The translations under genes were made by a program, and so were the position numbers. Of a DNA stretch of 64,000 bases, positions 58,625-64,000 are shown one piece after another. The DNA is from Atopobiaceae bacterium (lineage in GTDB: Bacteria; Actinomycetota; Coriobacteriia; Coriobacteriales; Atopobiaceae). The notes beneath the pieces were generated by a model. The model saw only the letters and a list, made by a program, of their open reading frames with translations. It had not been told where the DNA came from and made no database searches. The first letter of the stretch is position 1, and every line of letters begins with the position of its first letter. The stretch is taken from assembly GCA_022655215.1 (NCBI GenBank), contig JALCUE010000002.1, positions 186,001 to 250,000 of the forward strand, read 5' to 3'.

Positions 58625-59596
58625 ATGACGGAAACGCCGCTGGTGAGCATTAATGTCACCGTCTATAACCACGAGCACTACATCGAGAGATGCCTGAGAA
58701 GCATCGCTGCCCAGAAGGTCGACTTCCCCTACGAGGTCCTCATAGGGGAAGATTGCTCGACCGATGGGACTCGCGAGGTTCTGAGGAAGCTCGAGGATGA
58801 GCTTCCCGACTGCTTCAAGTTCCTCTACCGCGAGCACAACCTCGGCGGACGTGGCGAGGGCAACGCCACGGACCTACTCTACCGATCGAAGGGGAAGTAC
58901 CTAGCCCTCCTCGAGGGTGATGACTTCTGGACATATGACGGGAAGCTCCAGGCGCAGGCCGAATTCCTCGAATCACATCCGGACTATGAGGCGGTGTATA
59001 GTCGCTGCACCGTAGTTGACGCCAAATCGCAGCCCTCAGGGGAAATCTATCCAGAATGTTGCGACGAGGACTATTCATTCGAGGAGTTCTTCCTCTGTGC
59101 CCTCCCGGGGCAGATCGGAACTTCCCTGATTCGTCTCGCACCTTATCTCCCTGCAAGGGAGAGGTTCCTTGAGCTGAGTCTCTATGACTCCTATGCGGGA
59201 GACCGTCGTTATGCCTTCATCCTCCTTTCTCTCGGGAAGATCCGCTGCATTCAAGAGCAGTGGAGCGCATATCGACATGTGGTCTCCTCGGGTACGAGCT
59301 ATTCCGCGACAGTGAACGTCGATGACGAGTATGCGAGGAATGAGGTCTTGTTCGGTAAGACGCTCGTCAGGTATGCCGCCGACAAGGGAGACGTGGATGC
59401 ACTCTGGGTTGCGAAGGAGACCTACTATCGCACCCTCCTGAAGTGGAGTCATGGGAAGATCGCTCCCTTTGATAGGAGAGAATGCATGCGGGAGCTCAGA
59501 AGGGAGCCACACTGGTTGCGGTTGAGGCTCTGCCCGCTGCGTTGGTATGCGGCGCTGGGGATGCGACAGCTTCGCGGAAGGGGCGTGACGCTTTGA
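58625..59596 (+). CDS. Glycosyltransferase family 2
   Basis: 323 aa. GT-A domain with VSINVTVYNHEHYIERCLRS, IGEDCSTDGTREVL and the DXD-region LLEGDDFWTYDGKL, all classical GT2 motifs. No membrane helix. The C-terminal third is helical and basic, ending CPLRWYAALGMRQLRGRG. Probably adds one residue of the repeat unit at the cytoplasmic face before export by the Wzx-like flippase. Follows the aminotransferase by 7 bases. Confidence 0.9.
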   Translation: MTETPLVSINVTVYNHEHYIERCLRSIAAQKVDFPYEVLIGEDCSTDGTREVLRKLEDELPDCFKFLYREHNLGGRGEGNATDLLYRSKGKYLALLEGDDFWTYDGKLQAQAEFLESHPDYEAVYSRCTVVDAKSQPSGEIYPECCDEDYSFEEFFLCALPGQIGTSLIRLAPYLPARERFLELSLYDSYAGDRRYAFILLSLGKIRCIQEQWSAYRHVVSSGTSYSATVNVDDEYARNEVLFGKTLVRYAADKGDVDALWVAKETYYRTLLKWSHGKIAPFDRRECMRELRREPHWLRLRLCPLRWYAALGMRQLRGRGVTL

Positions 59597-59660
59597 TCGG
59601 GCTCTTCTGAAGAAGGCCTGTAGAACGCGGCGTCATGTATCATCTCAGTTCATCAGGCGG

Positions 59661-59666
59661 TATAAT
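59661..59666 (+). promoter_or_regulatory. Possible -10 element (TATAAT) ahead of the second ricin-repeat gene
   Basis: A perfect TATAAT in an otherwise GC-rich 158-base gap, 89 bases before the ATG at 59755. The -35 region is weak (TATCAT at 17-base spacing), so it may need an activator. Confidence 0.45.
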
Positions 59667-59754
59667 TTCCGCAGTTATGAATACGACGTTGCCACGATTC
59701 CGGGATTTGTCTTCCGTGCTGGCGACGTCGACTTGTCTTCTTGGAGGTACCGAC

Positions 59755-61962
59755 ATGTCGGCAACTCAGTCACGCTCGTCTCATCCCTTGGGGATGTTCT
59801 CTGTCCGTTGCTCTGCCATGATCGTTGCGGCGCTCGTCCTGTTCATGCTTCCGAGCCCGTGTTTTGCCGAGACGACGGTAAGTGAGCCGTCTGCCATGAC
59901 GGACGAGGCTACGACGGCATCCAGCGCTGATGGGGCTTCGACGACTGGTGCTGACAGCACCGCCTCGGCCTCTGAGACCGAGGGATCGCCTACGACCGGC
60001 TCCGAGCTCTCGGTACAGGCGGAGACCGAGGTCGCCACGACCGACGAGGCCGTTGCCACCGCCCAGGTCTCGACGTCTTGTGCAGACGTCCTGAATGCAG
60101 GAGCCGGCAAGGTCTTCACCATCCATTCTCGCGGGGCAGGCGGGCATTTCATAGATATTGCTGGTGGCAGCACTGCCAACTGCGCGAATGCTCAGCTCTA
60201 CTCCTCGAACAGCACGCCGTCCCAGCGCTTCTGGGTCTCGTTCGTGGATGAGGGCAACGGCTTGGGCCACTACGTCATCAAGAACGTCAACTCAGGCAAG
60301 GCCCTCGACTGTGCCAACGGTGGCAAGGTGAACGGGACCAACGTCCGCCAGTACACGGCCAATGACACCGCCGCCCAGTCCTGGGTCCTCACCGAGTCCG
60401 TGAGCGGGTACTACACAATCATGGGCGTCGGAAGTGGGCTCATGCTCGACGTGAAGGGCGGATCCTCCGCGGACGGGGCAAATCTGCAGCTTTACGAGGG
60501 AAATGGGACCGCGGCCCAGGACTTCGCCTTTGACGGCTGCGAGACCGACCTCGATGGCTCCGGTTCCACCGCCTATATCCTCTGCAGCTCCGTGAATGAG
60601 GGACGAGTCCTCGACGTCTCCAGCGGGTCGACCGATGACGCCGCGAACGTCCAGCTCTGGGCAAAGAACTGGAGCGACGCGCAGCGCTGGTCGCTGAACT
60701 ATGATGCGTCGACCGGCTATTATGAGATCGTCAACGCGAACGCCAACAAGGCGCTCGACGTCTTCTCCGGTGGTACTGCCTGGGGCACCAATATCGACCA
60801 GTACACGAGGAACAACACGACTTCGCAACGTTGGTCCATCAAGAAGGGGTCTGACGGAAGCTATACGCTGACGTCTGCGCGGAACGGATTGGTGGTGGAC
60901 CTCGCTGGTGGCACCAATGCCAATGGGACTAACTATCAGTGTTATACGGCAAACGGCACCAAGGCCCAGTCCTTCTCGTTCGCCTCCGATGGTGTACCCG
61001 GGCTCAACACCCATGGCTTGACGGTCTACAACATCCAAAGCTCCAGGGACTCGAAGGCCGTGCTCGACATCGCCAACGGATCGAAGGATGCCGGTGCCAA
61101 CGTCCAGCTCTATCAGGCCAACGCTTCTGATGCCCAGCGCTTCAAGACCTATTACGACGAGTCTACCAAGACCTACAAGATCATAAACGTGAACTCGGGC
61201 AAGGCTCTCGACGTCCAAGATGCCAGCAAGAAGAACGGTGCCAACATCCAGCAGTGCACGAGCTGGGACGGCGCGGCGACGGCCCAGCGGTGGACCGCGA
61301 CCATGAACTCCGATGGCAGCTACACCCTCGAGTCTCTCTGCAACGGCCTCGTCATCGATGCGGCCGGCGGTTCCACGGCCAATGGGACGAACATCCAGTG
61401 CTACACGAGTAACGGCTCTGCAGCCCAGAAGTGGAACTTCGTCAAGGCCGATGATATTCAGGGGCTCCCGAACGTCGCGACCGTTGACGCCTCTTGGTCG
61501 AGCGACTCGGGTTATGTCTCGAGGATGCGTTCGCGTGCCGAGTCGACTGGCAGCAGCACACAGTGGTACTTCACGCTCGATAAGGACTCGAGGAGGGTCT
61601 GTGTCTTCCGCAGGGTCTCTGGTGGATGGCAGCTGACCAAGGCATTCAACTCAGGCATAGCAAGCAATGTCGGCGTACACCAGATCACCCATACCAAGCG
61701 TGCGAACTGGGACAACGGCATCGGTCTCAACGACTGGTTTACCGTCTTCGTTGACTGCTATCTCACGGGTGACAACTATGTGGACGGCGATCCCGCCAAG
61801 GGACGCGACGACGGCCAGGGCTTCCATGCGACATACTCTCTTGAGAACGGTGATGTTGCTTCTTGGTATACCCCTGGCGGCTGTGCCGCGCTCGCATACA
61901 ACAACGCCCTGTGGATCTACGAGCTTCCCGACCTTATCGGATCGACGGTCGACGTCTTCTAG
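59755..61962 (+). CDS. Secreted protein with nine ricin-type repeats and a degenerate YkuD domain
   Basis: 735 aa from the ATG at 59755 (GGAGGT, 8 bases upstream). Signal peptide with cleavage near CFA-ET (about 42), then an Ala/Ser/Thr-rich linker. Nine repeats of about 47 residues follow, equal to three beta-trefoils. The C-terminal about 160 residues align with the YkuD domain of the gene at 44.2 kb (YFTLDKDSRRVCVFR, GQGFHA, NNALWIYELPDLIGSTV). The catalytic SHGCxR has become TPGGCAAL (Cys710 kept, His and Arg lost), so transpeptidase activity is doubtful. It may be a glycan-binding or regulatory pseudoenzyme. Confidence 0.85.
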   Translation: MSATQSRSSHPLGMFSVRCSAMIVAALVLFMLPSPCFAETTVSEPSAMTDEATTASSADGASTTGADSTASASETEGSPTTGSELSVQAETEVATTDEAVATAQVSTSCADVLNAGAGKVFTIHSRGAGGHFIDIAGGSTANCANAQLYSSNSTPSQRFWVSFVDEGNGLGHYVIKNVNSGKALDCANGGKVNGTNVRQYTANDTAAQSWVLTESVSGYYTIMGVGSGLMLDVKGGSSADGANLQLYEGNGTAAQDFAFDGCETDLDGSGSTAYILCSSVNEGRVLDVSSGSTDDAANVQLWAKNWSDAQRWSLNYDASTGYYEIVNANANKALDVFSGGTAWGTNIDQYTRNNTTSQRWSIKKGSDGSYTLTSARNGLVVDLAGGTNANGTNYQCYTANGTKAQSFSFASDGVPGLNTHGLTVYNIQSSRDSKAVLDIANGSKDAGANVQLYQANASDAQRFKTYYDESTKTYKIINVNSGKALDVQDASKKNGANIQQCTSWDGAATAQRWTATMNSDGSYTLESLCNGLVIDAAGGSTANGTNIQCYTSNGSAAQKWNFVKADDIQGLPNVATVDASWSSDSGYVSRMRSRAESTGSSTQWYFTLDKDSRRVCVFRRVSGGWQLTKAFNSGIASNVGVHQITHTKRANWDNGIGLNDWFTVFVDCYLTGDNYVDGDPAKGRDDGQGFHATYSLENGDVASWYTPGGCAALAYNNALWIYELPDLIGSTVDVF
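60130..61443 (+). repeat. Nine ricin-type protein repeats (second copy)
   Basis: Units of about 140-150 bases coding for (K/L).LDV..GS..NGTN.Q.Y..NG..AQ.(W/F). The same consensus as the repeats at 44.7-46.5 kb, in a different number and order. Confidence 0.85.
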
Positions 61963-61977
61963 GGCCATGCGGAATGA

Positions 61978-63495
61978 TTATTCTGTTGATGATCCGTCGA
62001 CCTCGTACCCGGTGATGCTCTGCTTGCCATACCACTGGGCATAGGCCGAGTTGACCCACCATGTTGGGTCATCGGTCAGCTCCTGGTCATAGAGGGCGTT
62101 CGGCCTTGTCGTGACGAGCGGGATGGACACATCGGCCCCGGAGGCGCTGGTGGTGGTGTCTATCTGCTGATATACCTGCTCGCTATACTCCTGAGCCTCC
62201 CCTCGGACGAGGGACCTCAGGGCCGAGGCTGAGGAGAGGCTCTCTCCCAAGACCGAGCTCGAGGCGATGCAGACGAGGTCAACTACCAGGAATAATCCCA
62301 GGCAGGTGCAAGCACCCTGGAGCCTGCTCTGGATGCCGACACCAGCTGAGGCCCCCTCTTGGCGCGTCCTGACGTTTCCCAGCCACCAGACTACGTTGGC
62401 CGCCAAAAGGATGATGAAGAGGTCGTAGCGGATGTCGAACACCCTGCCCGACCCAGCAGAACCCATCGCATAGAAGGTCGGTGCCCAGCTTGAAGCGAGC
62501 CATCCCATGGATAGGGCTGAGAGTAGCCACGGGCGGGGAAAGGTGAACGACGCCCTGTCGAGCTCCGACCATGTGAGGATTCCTACGATGCACATGACTA
62601 GCAGCACCGCCGCATTGGTCCAATCGGATGCGGCTTGGACAGAGGTGACGCATGAGGTGACGATCGTCGAGATGACACCCATTCCCTCGAAAAACTCTGA
62701 CCTGACGGAGTTCCCCGGGGCCATGAAGCTGATGGTGGCGCCAGCTAGAAGGCAGACCAGTGGAGGGAGCAAGCGAAGTGCGTCATGGCGTTCCTTGGCC
62801 ATGACGAAGACCCATACCAGAAGGGCCACCATGGCCTCGATGGCGAGCAGGACGGTGACGAAGTTCCCCCCGGCCAGAAATGCCGCGACGAGGGCTGAGC
62901 CAATGCACAAGGATTCCCAATGGGTTCGCGATTCGTCGACGAGGCGGATGAGCATGCCCATGAGGGCGAACATGAGGGCCGTGAACGAGGTGTAGTACAT
63001 CGCCCCATTGAACCAGTAGAACCCCTCAACCAGGTTGGGCTGATACAGGATCTGGACAACGAGCAAGAGGCATGTGATGGATATCCAGGACCGCTTGGAG
63101 AAATGGAGCCTCTCGACAAGAAGGACATGAGAGAGGAACAGTTCTCCTGCGACGAGGCTGCCAAGGATGAAGAAGGGGACCACCGCATAGGCCTGTTCCG
63201 AGAAGACACCTGGTTGGAGAGCCATCAGGAAGATAGCGGAGTACGTTCCCTGCCATTCCCACCAGTTCTTGACCACCGTGTTCGCTGCGGCCGAGAGGAC
63301 CTCGAGGAGACCCCCTCCGGATTGGACGGCCTCATGTGTCAGAAGCCCATAGCTGAGGTCATCGGCCCCGGGGTGGTCGAAGGGTGCGATCAGAAGAAGC
63401 GGGACGATCGTGGCAGCGAGGAGAGCGAGACATCCGATCTCGATGAGCCTCATGCCCCTGTCCCCCTCGACGAGGCGACGTATCCTGTCATTCAT
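61978..63495 (-). CDS. Polytopic membrane protein, DUF6056/GT-C-like
   Basis: 505 aa from the ATG at 63495. In-frame ATGs at 63507 (overlapping the previous stop) and 63453 are alternatives. About 11 hydrophobic helices; the first loop has APFDHPGADDLSYGLLTHEA, an acidic first-loop site like that of GT-C glycosyltransferases. Later come YQPNLVEGFYWFNGAMYY and FMAPGNSVR, typical of the DUF6056 family. A short external tail ends the protein. A second outside-acting sugar transferase is plausible but unproven. It follows a GT2 gene directly and is convergent with the second ricin-repeat gene, 15 bases apart. Confidence 0.78.
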   Translation of the reverse strand: MNDRIRRLVEGDRGMRLIEIGCLALLAATIVPLLLIAPFDHPGADDLSYGLLTHEAVQSGGGLLEVLSAAANTVVKNWWEWQGTYSAIFLMALQPGVFSEQAYAVVPFFILGSLVAGELFLSHVLLVERLHFSKRSWISITCLLLVVQILYQPNLVEGFYWFNGAMYYTSFTALMFALMGMLIRLVDESRTHWESLCIGSALVAAFLAGGNFVTVLLAIEAMVALLVWVFVMAKERHDALRLLPPLVCLLAGATISFMAPGNSVRSEFFEGMGVISTIVTSCVTSVQAASDWTNAAVLLVMCIVGILTWSELDRASFTFPRPWLLSALSMGWLASSWAPTFYAMGSAGSGRVFDIRYDLFIILLAANVVWWLGNVRTRQEGASAGVGIQSRLQGACTCLGLFLVVDLVCIASSSVLGESLSSASALRSLVRGEAQEYSEQVYQQIDTTTSASGADVSIPLVTTRPNALYDQELTDDPTWWVNSAYAQWYGKQSITGYEVDGSSTE

Positions 63496-63500
63496 TGCCC

Positions 63501-64000
63501 TCACCATTTGATGTCGATTCCCAAGGTGCCGATCATGAACTTGTAGACCGAGAGGAAAGCCGGCATGGCGTGGGCCTTCCACGCACGGCTCGCAAGGAGG
63601 AGCTTCTTGAATGCCGAGCCATGCGTCTTCGCGTATGCGCCGGTGATGTAGGGCGAGTCCGACCAAGTGGGGAAATGATCGTCCAGGAAGCTCGTCGTGT
63701 CCATGATGACCGCCTTGAGGTCGACGTCCTTGTCATATGACTGGCGAAAGCTCATCGAGATACCCAGATGCAGGAAGACCATGGCATCCTGCGCCGCGAG
63801 GAGGTCGGAGGAGGCTCCGCCGTCCACGAAGGCCGTCCGCGCCTCGACAAGGGACCTCCTGTCCTCCTCGAGGGTGTCGCCCCTGACGCTGGTGATGGTC
63901 GAGTTGTCTCTCACCGTGTAATTGACCAGGCAGTCCGGAATGAACGAGACCGTCGAGCCGGTCTGGAAGACGGCGAGATAGACGAGCATGCAGAAGACGA
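63501..64000 (-). CDS. C-terminal part of a glycosyltransferase-like protein (cut by the right edge)
   Basis: At least 166 codons, reading in from the right edge. The visible part has SFIPDCLVNYTVRDNSTITS, the kind of segment near the end of GT2 enzymes acting on teichoic or capsular polymers, then a helical C-terminal region (LHLGISMSFRQSYDKD, HGSAFKKLLLASRAWK). The N-terminal catalytic motifs are off the window, so the call is tentative. Its stop is 5 bases before the membrane-protein ATG at 63495. Confidence 0.65.
   Translation of the reverse strand, partial: VFCMLVYLAVFQTGSTVSFIPDCLVNYTVRDNSTITSVRGDTLEEDRRSLVEARTAFVDGGASSDLLAAQDAMVFLHLGISMSFRQSYDKDVDLKAVIMDTTSFLDDHFPTWSDSPYITGAYAKTHGSAFKKLLLASRAWKAHAMPAFLSVYKFMIGTLGIDIKW

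Overview
The window looks like chromosomal DNA of a high-GC Gram-positive actinobacterium, most probably class Coriobacteriia (Olsenella/Atopobiaceae-like). This is inferred from gene content: an FHA/PP2C/kinase/FtsW division operon, a single-chain pyruvate:ferredoxin oxidoreductase, carbamate kinase, tandem DUF2207 proteins, LytTR and Bce-like two-component systems, and ricin-repeat L,D-transpeptidases. No rRNA is present, so no finer placement is possible. Genes are packed tightly, many with 1-4 base overlaps, and both strands carry long antisense open frames that are composition artefacts.

Layout. 1-7.3 kb (minus): kinase, two FHA proteins, PP2C phosphatase and a single reading frame joining an FtsW-like SEDS polymerase to a class B penicillin-binding protein, cut by the left edge. 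7.4 kb: tRNA-Leu(CAG). 7.6-10.9 kb (minus): VTC-domain polyphosphate polymerase, DUF4956 membrane protein and a beta-helical lipoprotein. 11.1-15.3 kb (minus): a P-type ATPase with Na,K-ATPase-like (P2C) motifs followed by two RCK/TrkA proteins, apparently one operon. 15.5-23 kb: a small membrane protein, serS, an XRE regulator with an Asp/His-rich repeat, a patatin phospholipase, a membrane dipeptidase, a small unknown gene behind a LexA-box-like palindrome, tRNA-Arg(ACG) and tRNA-Ser(GCT) with clear terminators, GluQRS and ferritin. 23.2-27.4 kb: two DUF2207 paralogues. 27.7-33.8 kb: carbamate kinase, a GNAT enzyme, purH, an unknown gene and a two-component system. 34-44 kb: PFOR, a flavodoxin-like protein, a YitT protein, a coupled QueT-glycosyltransferase-LytS-LytR set and a phosphodiesterase.

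44.2-64 kb is the accessory part: a cell-surface glycopolymer locus. It is framed by two secreted proteins built of ricin-type repeats plus a C-terminal YkuD domain. The first keeps the SHGCxR catalytic motif; the second has it rewritten to PGGCAA. Between them lie a YfhO-type membrane glycosyltransferase, a GtrB-like polyprenyl-phosphate glycosyltransferase, two half-size SMR-like (ArnE/F-type) membrane proteins, three different ATP-grasp enzymes, a WecE-type and a second DegT-family aminotransferase, a Wzx-type flippase and a GT2 enzyme. A polytopic membrane protein and a truncated GT2 gene follow at the right edge.

The most plausible reading is that YfhO, the GtrB-like enzyme and the SMR pair form a three-component system that glycosylates a wall polymer outside the membrane. 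The aminotransferases and ATP-grasp ligases would make and acylate or amidate amino sugars, and the ricin-repeat YkuD proteins may bind or anchor the product in the wall. Codon choice is visibly less GC-biased in about 47-63 kb than in flanking housekeeping genes, consistent with an exchangeable locus.
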